Origin: Lepidodermella squamata
Lineage: Eukaryota; Gastrotricha
DNA: 64,000 nucleotides
Assembly: GCA_047495785.1 (NCBI GenBank)
Contig: JBLDXI010000032.1
Location: 1,674,001 to 1,738,000, forward strand
Direction: 5' to 3'
Part shown: positions 33,301 through 43,919 of the stretch, in pieces
Layout of the letters: each line of letters begins with the position of its first letter
Numbering within the stretch: position 1 is the stretch's first letter
Position numbers and translations under genes: made by a program
The notes under the pieces: generated by a model
What the model was told of the DNA's origin: nothing
Seen by the model: the letters and a program-made list of their open reading frames with translations, nothing else
Database searches by the model: none

Positions 33301-36300
33301 GACATCCATCCTTCGTTGTTGGCAATTCTCTCATACTGACACTGAATACCGTCGCAATAATCTACCTCATCTGCAATAGAAATCGCACGCCAAATCCGCT
33401 CCAAATCCAAACAATAATTCCGACTCTTCAAGTCCCAACCGCCCCTCAACCGCCAGGATACGAAATACCGTCAATGGCCATCCCGCTCAACAAAGCCAAC
33501 GAAGCGGAACCAAAACCACAGCCGCGCATAAAGCGCTTCTGTTAGCTCAATTCCGGGCCCCCCTTAGTTTCGTGCGGCCCCCAACATTAATTGCGCAACC
33601 AGAGGGTAAAAACGGACTTGTGCGCAAACGTTAAGTCGAAGTTTTTAAAAAGTACAGGGCCGCGCGCGCTAATGTCAAAAGGGTAGTTTTTCTAATGTAG
33701 GCGGTCTTTATACCAAAATAAAGGTCAGACGATTCTCTATCGAATAGATATAGTGTCCTCGCGTGAAAAATTGATAGGAAATGGTTTTGCGCTCGCATTC
33801 GATTTTGCGCGCAAGTTGAGAGCACGCGCACTTCGTCTCAGAAATTTGGTGTGCGCGTAAAACTTTTTTATTTTAAATAATTCGCGCGAGAACCCCATAT
33901 TCAATCGATAGAGAATTGTCTGAATTATTTTTTGGTATGAAAACCGACGCGTTATTTGAAAGTAAGCCTTTAACATCTTCGCGCGCGGTATTAAATATGT
34001 TAAAAATCATGACTTGGCCAGCGCGCATTAGTCGCACTAAGTTAAATTATCAGAGTCATGACTTTTAACTAGTTGAGGACCGCGCGCGAGAATGTTAAAG
34101 GATTACTTTCAATTATTGCATCGGTTTTTATACTAAAAAGTAATTCAGACAATTCTCTATCGATTGAATATGGGGTTCTCGCGCGAATTATTTAAAATAA
34201 AAAAGTTTTACGCGCACCTTAGATTTTGCGCGCGGGGTGAGAGCGCGCGCACTCGCTACTCGAAAGTTAAGAGACACGTAAAACCTTTTCCCATTGATTT
34301 TTTCACGCGAGAATACCATATTCAATCGATAGAGAATCGTCTGATCTTTATTTTGATATAAAAACCGCTGGAAAAGTATAAACTTGCCTTTTGACATTAG
34401 CGCGCGCGGCCGTGAAATTTACGAAACCTTCGACTTGGCGTTCGCGCACAAGTCCACTTTTACCTTCTGATTGCGCAATTAATGTTGGGGGCCGCACGAA
34501 ACTAAGGGGGGCCCGGAATTGAGCCTTCTGTTATTGAAATCAAATACATCTGGAAATTTATTTATATATTCATCAGTGATCTTAATAATTGTCAAATTTC
34601 GCGTGATCATAACCGATTTTTTTTCTTTCCCTTCTTGCCGTTTACTCTGTTCGTTCTCTCGCTTTCCAGGAGTAAAGCCCCATTTCACCTGGTGAATGTG
34701 CTATTCGGACGCGCGACACGCAAGTCGAGCGCGATTGGTCCGTATACCAACCAATAAGCGGCCTGCGTGCCGCACTATAAATACCGAAATACAATAACAA
34801 TAAAATGAGGAGTTTTGGATCATTTCTGCCTGACTGTTATTTACTCTTTATATCAAACCCGTGTGGTATCCGTACCGTGCCGGATATTACACAATTCTGG
34901 CTAATTTCTACAAAAAGCAACATTTATAATGGTTGAATACTTTTGGACAACATTATAGTCCACTTTAAACTCGTTCATGGATAAATTTTCATTTTTGCTT
35001 TAAATTCAATAAGCTTTGGTTCTAGATGCCGTTTGGGTCGAGTTGTCGAGATGATATGAATAGTGGATAAAACATAGAAAATGCAATAATGTTGGTGCAA
35101 AAATGTCGATTAGTCAAAAATGTCTAATAGGTCAATTTGTCGCATTTTTTCAAGATGTCGTACACCTCATTTACAGTAAAATCTTAAAAAACACTTACTC
35201 CTACTCTGCAATTTGCAAACTCGGCGTAAACCAGATCATTGGAGCCGTCGAAAGACTTGAGCTGAAAACCGGGTAGAAACGATAAAAATTCGATTTTTCT
35301 TAACAATTTTTATCACTAATTACCTGGTATTCTTTGGTCGAATCACAGCCTGTAGCTAAAGCTCTGCAGCCAGCAAATAGATTAGTGTCCTTTGAAGCAC
35401 ATCTCATATATTTCTCTAAATTTAAAACCAAAATATTGAAGCTGAAAAATATCAATAATTTTTCAAGCTCACCGCAGTCATGAATAGTGCTGCATTTTCG
35501 CCGCAAAGTGTAAGCAGCATCGACGTAGCAATACGGGTAAGATTTCGAAGTCGGATTGCGACAAGCGCTGTGATGCCAACTCGCCTGAGGAAAGTCCAGT
35601 TCTTTAACATGACTCTGTAGCGTCCATTCAAAACACGGATCGCCATTGTCGGCTGTCCTCATCGAACCCTGGTAATCGTAGCCAGTCGGCGTGAATTTGC
35701 ACTCGTTCGACAGTTTTGTCACCGGTTTGCCGTCGCAGGCGGCATAGACGTAGAGGTTTGAAACTCCCAGTTCCAAAGTGTTGCCTCGCTTGAAGACTAC
35801 AGTAACACTATCAGCCATCGTCGTGAAAATTCGCCCGCTGCTGACTCCACAGTCACAAAATCTAATAAAAAACGAGTGAAAAATATCAAACAATCTTATG
35901 ACATAACTACTGAATTTTTTTGGGATTATTTAATTTTTCTGTATAATTAATTGTAAAATTCGCAAAATTTCGAAAATTCATTTTTCGGTCAATCAATAAT
36001 CAATTTTTCGAAAATTGGTTCCGCCAAAGTATTAGGACTAAAAATACGTAAAAACGCACCTTGCACTTGGCTTTTTTGAACCATTCTCTTCCCATATCTC
36101 GACGTAATTTTCACATTCTTGCACTGAAAAAAAACAATTGATTTCCGAAAAAATTCATCCAGTCGAATGAATCAACTCACTGCGGCAATCTGTTTTGCCA
36201 GAGAGCGGCCTAGTGTCGAAGCCAAACATCATGCCTGTACCCGGAGAATCCTTTCCACCGAATATAAAATGAAATAAATTGACGAAAAAAAGTATTTTTG

Positions 36301-37616
36301 AAGTTACGGTATTAAATTTCCAAGCGCAAGAAGTGCCGAGGATGCCATTCCCAGACGGCAGCGCGATGGATTGCGATTTGCAGCCAGGAACCCTCGTAAG
36401 CTGAGCCGATGTGCCACATTCGGCTATGTTCGAAATCAGGGTGGCACAATCAGTTGTTGCGTCGTAACCAGGGCGACACAGGCACCGCTGACAGTTCGCG
36501 ACTGGAACCCCGTTGTTGTTGCAATTACGAGTACAAGGACCTTTACATAACGGTAAAAAATGAATAAAAAATAGATAATCAATATTATCGATTTTACATT
36601 GGACGATTTCGCGTTCTAATTTAAGAGCGTCGAAATATGATATTTCAGTTCGAGAAGTTCCGATCGTATACAGGAAGGTTTTATCATTCGGGGTGATTGT
36701 GAATTGGCCGTTGATGCTGAAGTAGCTCCGGGGGTGGTGCATAACTGAACGGAAATCGTAAGGATACTCGGCGATATTATAAGGCATAGTCGTCGGAAGA
36801 GTGCTGTCATACTCTGGTACCAGCGTAGAACTTTGAGTATAAATTAAAAAATCATCATCATATTAAAAAATCTGATTATTATTAAGGTGGTATTTTTTTT
36901 TATCAAATAAGCCCTCCTAAAAATCTTACGTCATAGAGGTTTCATTTTTGATAGTGATGTAACTGCCCCGGTCGCTGCGTTGAATTTCGTTCGGCTATCA
37001 AATAATTTTTCGAAATTTATTTACAAAATGAATATTTTTTAATTATTAGCTAACCAGGCCGAGTGCATTGCCAATCAAACGCGCAACGTTCCATGTTGTC
37101 TAAAATGATTGATTCGATCTCAATCTAATTATTGAAGTAAAGAATGTCCTTACTCTAGGACATGATTGGCCAATAGTGATTGTTACACGACCAGGCGGCT
37201 GACTTGTCGCCAACGAGCAGGGTCTGTTTTGCGGAAAAATTAATTTTTACCTGCGAAGTTAGTTTTTGAATGCCTCATACCCAGTGTTACGCCTTTCGAA
37301 GACAATGCCAGGATTAGGCGTGCTCCAAACTTCTGAGAAAGTAGCACATGAGGCATCTGACCATAACTTCACAGCCCTCTGGATGAGCCGCAATTCGCTT
37401 TGCGTGAAATCGATCGAACCCACATCGGCGGTTTTCGGCGCGACATAATAGCTGATCGGACTTGCCCATCGTTGAGCTAATGCTGTTCGAACATCCTGAA
37501 AGGGTCAGTTTGAATTTTTCATAAATAAAAAAAAAACAAAAAATGTAGGCGCTGACCTGCGGTGCGAACGTTAAAACGAAGGTCAGCAGGACAATAGGGG
37601 AAAATAAAATTCGCAT
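30304..37616 (-). CDS. Astacin-like pseudoprotease B, tandem paralogue of A
   Basis: Nineteen exons (37557-37616, 37281-37495, 37154-37223, 37055-37099, 36930-36994, 36598-36830, 36308-36540, 36181-36250, 36060-36123, 35473-35861, 35324-35415, 35199-35261, 31609-31689, 31478-31549, 31342-31419, 31246-31290, 31014-31103, 30481-30952, 30304-30428) give 853 residues in frame. It has the same domain order as gene A. The astacin site is R122-L123-I-G-N126-ALGL-P-N132-E, the same replacements as in A, with Met-turn SVMHHPR. The kringle exon (35473-35861) is 389 nt, as in A. A 3.5-kb intron (31690-35198) is filled with transposon relics, while all other introns are short. Exon-by-exon agreement with A supports both models. 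Purifying selection is suggested by well-preserved frames. Confidence 0.85.
31780..32340 (+). pseudogene. hAT transposase relic in an intron of gene B
   Basis: Near 32268-32335 the plus strand reads TSAEIERIFSTFGKF, the hallmark of the C-terminal hAT dimerisation region, then stops. Upstream (to about 31780) further plus-strand fragments resemble hAT sequence (HAVIGNTSSLLDP) but are broken by stops. No terminal repeats were located. It is a dead remnant. Confidence 0.5.
32880..33535 (+). pseudogene. Mobile-element coding fragments (membrane-anchored tail and HP-x-Y-K motif)
   Basis: A 92-residue open stretch (32898-33176) includes LHHPTVYKLVLAELDPTEQR, reminiscent of the HP-x-x-W/Y-K segment of FLYWCH/MULE-associated proteins. 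Further on, a frame from about 33319 reads a hydrophobic segment (VGNSLILTLNTVAIIYLI) and a Pro-rich tail ending KRFC, resembling the C-terminus of an envelope-like protein of a retroelement. Frames do not connect without breaks. The tail's end is interrupted by the inverted-repeat element at 33545. The family is uncertain. Confidence 0.35.
33545..34524. mobile_element. 980-bp foldback element with 9-bp target duplication (MULE-like)
   Basis: The ends GCTCAATTCCGGGCCCCCCT and the exact inverse bound a sequence that is nearly palindromic over its whole length. The flanks 33536-33544 and 34525-34533 are both CTTCTGTTA, a perfect 9-bp duplication typical of Mutator-like elements. No transposase is encoded. 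Several internal blocks (CAATCGATAGAGAATTGTCTG and relatives) occur in both orientations. It inserted into the end of the envelope-like frame described above. Confidence 0.88.
34534..35198. other. Rest of the large intron of gene B, possible LTR fragment
   Basis: Between about 34600 and 34890 there is a TATA-like CTATAAATA (about 34777), then AATAAAAT (about 34799), and a stretch ending GGATATTACA. This order would suit an LTR, but no second copy is in the window to prove it. The remainder to the next exon is AT-rich intron. Confidence 0.3.
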
Positions 37617-37829
37617 TTTAAAATAACAGAAAAAAGTCTTCTAACGATTGAATTTGCGGCGAGGGAGCAAATTGCACTTCAAACATGACACACAAACACG
37701 CGTCAATTTAAAAATTGAGAACACGCGCCTGAAAATGTCACCTGTTACCTACAGCTTTCCCGCTATTTTTCCAATTAATTCTCACGCAGATCAAAAACGT
37801 TTTTCAAAAAAATTTCAATTTATTTCAAT

Positions 37830-39913
37830 TTACGATAACAATAACTTTTCAACAGTGTTGTAAGCCTCGACTCTAAATTGGTGGACTTCCTTCTGCCTAG
37901 CGTCATTTAGCAAATCAACAGCAGTTTTGCCATCTTCATCTCGATCTTCGATATTAGCCCCAGCTTCCAATAATCGCCGAGTCACGGCGTTTAACCCCAA
38001 CATAGCCGCTAACATCAAACAGGTCTTCCCATTCCGATCTCGGTGATGAATATTAGCCCCATGGGAAATTAACGCCGAAACAACGCTAACATCATCGTAA
38101 ATAGAAATAGCGTGATGCAAAGCTGTCCGGCCGATTTCGTCAACATCTTCAAGCCGAGCTCCGTTTTCGAGAAGTAATTCAACAATTTTCACATTTCGAC
38201 CCAAACATGCGGACATTAACACGCTGATTCCGATCGAACTTTTCTCGTTTACATCGGCGCCATTTGAAATTAGAAGAGCCGCAACTTCATCGAAATCTCC
38301 GCAAGTTCGAGCCGTGTGAAATAAAGCGCTTAAGCCATAGTTGTCCTTCTCATTAGCATCAGCGCCATATTTTAGCAGAATTTCAACAGATTTCAGGGAA
38401 TTTCTCGCGGCTGCTAACATGAAAGCAGTTTGGCCGTCTTTGCTTCGAAGTTTGAAATTCGCGCCATTTTCTAGCAAAATCTCGAGAGATTTGACGTAGT
38501 TCGAACTTGCGGCTTTAAACAGAGCAGTTTCATTGTTGTAGTCTTCCATCGCATCAATTTCAGCACCATTTTTCAGCAAAAGCCCAATAATTTCCGGAAA
38601 ATCGCCGTTTAAAGCTGCTTGGTTCAAAGCGCTGCTTCCAAATTTGCATCGATGATTAACATTTGCTCCGTTTAAAATTAAAATTGCAGCAATTTCATTG
38701 CTGCCAAGCATCATAGCCTTCATCAAAGCAGTTCCACCGTATTTATCAGGCAAATCGACCTTGGCTTCATTTTCGAGTAACATTTTCACAATTTCGAAGC
38801 AATTTCGCCGCGAAGCTTTCATTAAAGCCGTTTCGCCCTCGTTGTCTTGATCATTAATAGCCGATCGATAGGAAATTAATTTTCGAGCCATTTCAGGCAA
38901 TTTCAACCAAGCTGATAGCATTAAAGCCGTTCGATTGCCTTTATCTCGATCTTTGATATTCGCGCCATTTTTCATCAGATTTTCGACGATTTCTAAATAA
39001 TTCCGCCTAACAGCGACCAGCAGCGGAGATTTGCCCTTGCAATCTCTTAAATTAGGATTCGCGCCATTTTCCAGCAAAATCCTAACGGGTTCGACATGGT
39101 TCCGATTCGTGGCTGACATCAAAGCTGTTCGGTCGAATTTGTCCATCAAATTGAGCTCAGTGCCATTTTCAATCAAATATTTCAGGACTTTGCTCGATTG
39201 ATTTCTAGCGGCGACAATCAAAGCAGTTTGCTTGAAGTTGTTCCTCTCATCGATATTGATGCCCTTGGCCATTAATTCTTTCAACAATTCGAGATCGCCC
39301 GCCCCAACAGCTGCTAGTAAATGATCGATCAGAGGTCCATTCGAGTAGGGAATCAAACAAATCGCACAGGCGAAATTTTCCCGATCGATGGCAAGTTTCA
39401 GAGCTGTAACGCCGGATTCATCTTTGAAGTTGACTATTTTTCTCAGCTCTACGACGGCTTGATCTCTTGTTAAGTGATTCTTCCGCCGTTCAAGGTCTAA
39501 TTTAGCCTCGAGAATTTGCTCCATGAGCTTGGCATTGCCGCCGTAGCTAACTGCGTGTAAACATGTTATACTGCCCTTGAAAGGTACTTGTTCAACGTAT
39601 CTGCCATGCTTTTCTACTGAGTAAATCGTTTCGATCAATTCGTGGCCGTCGGGCGTTGATAGATAGCGAGTAACTTCGGCTTTATCGCCATTACAACAGG
39701 CACCGAAAAATCCCTGAAAAAATTTGGAAAATTGTTGGAGTTTTGCGGCAATTTTTTATTCGTGTTTACCCTTTGTCTACGTAGATACCGATGACGAGTT
39801 TTATGCCAATTTCGGGCTGCGTAAAAATTCTTCCAATAAGTTTCTGCGGAATATTCTTCAGATTCCAATGGCAGCATGGAATCGGGAACTTCAATATGGG
39901 CAGCCGATTCCAT
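37830..39913 (-). CDS. Ankyrin-repeat protein, 675 residues
   Basis: Two exons, 39770-39913 and 37830-39713, with a 56-nt phase-0 intron. After a charged 48-residue N-terminal exon the protein is almost entirely ankyrin repeats, about fifteen of 33 residues, with the usual G-TALM-A-...-N-IVK-LLENGA-VN pattern. There is no membrane segment, kinase or SOCS box. Such proteins act as intracellular protein-binding scaffolds; the partner cannot be told from sequence. The start is the first ATG of the upstream exon. It is transcribed in the same direction as the astacin-like genes but there is no sign of a shared transcript. Confidence 0.8.
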
Positions 39914-40512
39914 AGTAAATGCTTACTACATTGGGCCTAGATAGGTACTTTCTACGTTGTTAGCATTGACAAGTGACGAAATGTTTCGTGAGGACTGAAT
40001 AATTCATACGATTCATGCGATCAATAATTTTGCCAATTTACACAATCGATATTTTTCATCTCGCATATATGATATTCCAGAATCCAGAAAATATTGCTTA
40101 AAAATTTAATTTTTCGGTAAATATTACTACAGCGTTCCCATAAGTAACGCTATAACAAAGAAAATACCTACAAGGAAAAAGCATAAGAAACTGCAAAATG
40201 AATAGTGAATTCATAGTGAATCTTAAGGCCTGAAAAATCATAGAAAAAAATCCGGAAAATTTAGTCAAGCCAGGTAAAATACCGAAAATTACCGAACTAG
40301 TTACCATCGGTGTTTTCCGGGTTTTCTCGGGATTTTAAACTCTTTGGTAAAATTTGGCGCATTGTGGGACAAACACTATTAAATAATAAACAAACATCAA
40401 GATCGTAAAAAAAATCTAAGAAATTATGTAGACAGTATAAAACTCGAATTTTGTAAGATGCAAAAAATCGAAAAATTGTAAATTTATTTTTCCGATATTA
40501 GCAGTATGAATT
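39914..40512. other. Intergenic with a MITE copy
   Basis: AT-rich spacer between the ankyrin and DUF4291 genes. The only structure is the repeat at about 40129-40378, described separately. Confidence 0.6.
40129..40378 (+). repeat. Mariner-like MITE, copy 1
   Basis: Begins ACAGCGTTCCCATAAGT and ends with a related inverted sequence (TTGTGGGACAAACACTA). The core (CAGGTAAAATACCGAAAATT, then TACCATCGGTGTTTTCC) matches the reverse strand of the copy at 44307-44581. Confidence 0.55.
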
Positions 40513-41127
40513 TCACCGTTCCATCATTTCAAGATTAGCTACAATTGCATCTGAGCATGGATAAACGTCCTCTTTCGGTATAACAAGCTTAGAATGGTCG
40601 TCCCCACGATTTTTCGATTCATCTTTCACGAAATCAGTAATGTCGTAGATTGCAACAATAACATCCTTGGATAATTTCGCAAGCGTTTCGCCTCGAATTC
40701 CGAGTTGAATAGCCCGTCGGCCTGTTGCTACTTTTTCGCCAATCGGCGTGTGGTCAGGGTCCCACTGTAGGCGAACATCGCCGTCGCCCTTTGTCTTCGC
40801 GTTGAGTAAAATTTCCTCGAAGCCACTTCGTTTCAGACGAAGAGCTAGGATTCGCTCTTGATTTTTCGACTGCGCCCAGTCGGCTCGGTACATCATCCAT
40901 AGAAAGTTGGTTTTGATCCACGTCATTCGACTTAGGCTGTAGCCGGCGGCTACAACTGAGTCGGAGTGGAAATTTCGAGCGTCCACTGCGGCTTTGGCGA
41001 TTTTTGGATTGTAGGCCTGGTATACAATGACTGTTTCGTCGTCGAATTGAGCTAGAATGTGCCGACCTGACCGTGGCCATCGAGAGGTTTGCTGAAGATA
41101 AGATTCAGTTACAAGTGGAAAAGTCAT
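40513..41127 (-). CDS. DUF4291 family protein, intronless
   Basis: A 204-residue single-exon frame from ATG to stop. The sequence follows the DUF4291 pattern closely: FDDETVIVYQAYNPKIA, then LSRMTWIKTNFLWMMYRADW, ERILALRLKRSGFEEIL, RLQWDPDH and RAIQLGIRGETL. The family is widespread in bacteria and occurs in some eukaryotes; its biochemical role is unknown. There is no signal peptide or membrane segment, so it is probably cytosolic. Lack of introns, in a window where every other host gene has them, makes retroposition or horizontal transfer worth testing. The coding frame is intact, so it is probably functional. Confidence 0.85.
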   Translation of the reverse strand: MTFPLVTESYLQQTSRWPRSGRHILAQFDDETVIVYQAYNPKIAKAAVDARNFHSDSVVAAGYSLSRMTWIKTNFLWMMYRADWAQSKNQERILALRLKRSGFEEILLNAKTKGDGDVRLQWDPDHTPIGEKVATGRRAIQLGIRGETLAKLSKDVIVAIYDITDFVKDESKNRGDDHSKLVIPKEDVYPCSDAIVANLEMMER

Positions 41128-42690
41128 TTTTAACGAATGTTTCAGCGGTTATAATAGCAGTATTAGATCTTGATTTTTGAAATATATTCAGCAGTCATAA
41201 ATTAGATATATTTTAATTCATGAAAACAGAGATGCTTCGAGCAGCCCTATAGAAAACCGATGAATCAGCTTAGAAATGATGAAATATTACATGATGAATG
41301 AGCGGATGGAAGCTTTTTCGTAATCTGACTATAGCACAGCGTAAAGGTGAGATAAGGCTGAAATTAGCCAGAGTAAAATGAACTCAGCTATGAATATAAT
41401 AATAAGCATGAACAACTCGCAGCTATGAGCAAATATTTACTCCTCGCATGTGGCATATGGAGTTTGGAGTGGGCCTAATAGAATACGCGTGACCTTTTTA
41501 AATCTAACGGTTTTCCGCTCTGAGTCATCGGGTACGTGTTACCCGAAACCTCGCTGAACGTCCACACGATCGGAATAAAATGACTCGAGATCGCAAAACT
41601 GTTGTCATATATTTGAATTTTTCCGAGTCAACAACATGGAAAACCACTAAGACAACCTTAGCGGTTTCATTGAAGAAAGTTACGACTTGAGATGGCACCA
41701 CCAGGCGGAGAAGCGTGTGAGATGGAGTTTGAGCTATTATTGGACGAATAAGACGCGCTCAGGATCTACGCGTTCCGCTGGTACAACCGTACTCGCCGAT
41801 ATACACATGTCACACCCGCTGCGGGACGTCAAATTTCGTATGGCCGCCCAGATACCATTACCAGTGTAAACCTACGACAGCGAGTCAGACTCCGACAGTG
41901 ACCAAAGTTCGGATTTACCATGGACATACGAGCCAGAACAGCGACCAGAACGGTCCCCCCACTTAACTATACGACTCAAAAATCTATAATAAAATCTATA
42001 ATATGCAGTATCTATACAACCGATTCTTGGCTCTTCAATAAATTCAATAAATCTTGTCTGGTTTTTTTCCCATTTCAACGAACGTTTGGAATTTCGCTGG
42101 CCACGAGACGAGCAATCAAGTTTTACCTGCTACCAGCACAAGGAAACTCACCTCTTAAATGAAGATTATTTATAGACTGAAAAATGGATAATACTTATCT
42201 GAAAATTTCAAACTTTGAGATGCCATCTTTACTAAATCGGTCACGCATGAATTAAAGTTTCATCTTTTTACAAACTTCGTTTATTTCGTTCTTTTCTACC
42301 GTTAAAGTAAAGCCCTCTAAAAGCAGCGATTTAGGGGGAAACTTAGTTATTATAGATTTATTCGCAATTTGTTTATTTATTTCAGATTCATGCCGTGCTG
42401 ATAAAAAGCACCTGCAATGATACATCTCGTGATCAATGGCTCACGTGAAAAGTTGAAAGAAATAGATAAAAGGATACATTTTGGCTTGTTTTGTTCGCGT
42501 GAATCGTCGATTCTCAGCCTCGCAAAATGTTTTCAATGGCACAGAGTCTACCATCGCACCCGGCATGAATAAGCGCATTCATCGCATTTTATTTGTCACG
42601 CGATAGCATAAAGGTAAGCGGCGTTATTTTTCGTAAATTTTCTGCCTTAATTTAAAAATTACATCGCCCAGTAGCAAATACGAGGTAGAC
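41128..42690. other. Intergenic, no recognised gene
   Basis: About 1.56 kb. Around 41690-41990 there are short open frames, one ending in a Ser/Asp-rich stretch (YDSESDSDSDQSSD), which may be a decayed mobile-element protein. I could not connect them into a gene. The end includes the G-gamma 5' flank. Confidence 0.5.
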
Positions 42691-43084
42691 ATGGCTAAAT
42701 TTCTCGGCCAACCCGGACCTGACGATGACGAAGTTGTGCCGCGATTCGATTTCGGCTTTCAAACTGCTCCACAGTAAATTTTGATACCTAATTTATTAAA
42801 AAATTTGATAAAATCTTGTTTTTATTAGAGACATTCCGGTGGCTAGTCTGGAGGTGGTTCTCGATGGAATGAAGCGTCAAGCAGCCATTAAGCCGGAGAA
42901 GACTTCAAAATCGATTGCCGAGTGAGTTGAAAATCAATGAAATCTTGAATTTTGACATGATTTCCTTGACAGGGTGATTCAATATGCAAAAGCGCATGCT
43001 AATGAAGACTACCTGTTGAGTCGAAAGGGTACCGGCTTGAAAAATCCGTTTACAACAGGCGGCAAAAAATGCTCCCTGAGCTGA
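42691..43084 (+). CDS. G-protein gamma subunit
   Basis: Three small exons (42691-42773, 42829-42921, 42973-43084) with 55- and 51-nt introns give 95 residues. The core LEVVLDGMKRQAAIKPEKTS, then IAEVIQYAKAHANEDYLL...KNPF, matches the G-gamma helix and the conserved NPF. The protein ends KKCSLS, a CaaX box with Ser last, predicting farnesylation. It should pair with G-beta in a membrane-anchored dimer. It is longer than the usual 65-75 residues because of a 30-residue acidic N-terminal extension (GPDDDEVVPRF). Every exon is shorter than 120 nt, so it is easily missed. Poly(A) signals AATAAA lie at about 43091 and 43175. Confidence 0.85.
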
Positions 43085-43919
43085 GCCTAAAATAAAAATT
43101 TCATCAACTCTGAAAATTTTGTTGGATGGAAAAAAATCGTAAAATATTAACCTGAATATTGATCATTTTAACCAATAAATTCTATATAATTGCAGCGGTT
43201 TACCTCTTTTTATTTTTTGAGTCACAATTTGATCCAACAAATGTGTTGTTCTGGACGACAATAATAATAAAGACAACAGACACGAGACGATAACAGCAGA
43301 GTGCATAGAAGAATAGACATTGAAGAAGAAGAGAAACAGCAGATAGTGTTTTCAGCATTACATTTTTACTCAACTGCGTCAATTTATACACAAAAGGCAG
43401 TAATAAATATTTCGCCAATATTTCATCGCGGTTTAAATAATGCGAAAAATCGATGAGGCAAATCGAACCTCATCAATTAAGTAATAAATAGTATTAGCAT
43501 TTCGATTGCTCGTCCTTCAGCACGCCATTTTATTTGAACTGAAATTTTCGATTCAGATAGAAAAAATTGAAACTCTCATCTCGTTTGAGAGTCACGAAAA
43601 ATAGGTATGAAAAACGGTGATTTTTTGAATTTTTTTCCAAACACATGAGCGCGTGAGAAAGGGCGCATTTATACATGACGCTCGACTTGATCTTAATATT
43701 TAGGGACATTTTGGTTGTTATATAAAAAAATAATCAACAGTGTGCGCAGTTTTTGTTCTTGATTTTTGAGGACTTTCATTTCGGGAGGTAAATCATTAGC
43801 ATGATGTTCAGGGTGATTAATAAAATATATATTATAATCATCAGGTATCGAAAAATTTGCGGCTAGTGAGGAAGAGGTTATATCATAATTATATTGGTTA
43901 AATAATTTTTTAATTGAAG
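43085..43919. other. Convergent 3' flanks of G-gamma and the PDZ/ZM gene
   Basis: Holds the 3' UTR of G-gamma and, on the minus strand, that of the PDZ/ZM gene. No LIM-domain exon, repeat or RNA gene is recognised here. Confidence 0.5.

Noticed and set aside
36155-36787. Single 210-residue exon in gene B
   Set aside because: It reads through two stop-free introns (36541-36597, 36251-36307); gene A shows the splice sites and the inserted residues match nothing.
41687-42162. Short plus-strand frames between DUF4291 and G-gamma
   Set aside because: They cannot be linked by splice sites into a recognisable protein; noted only as possible decayed element sequence.
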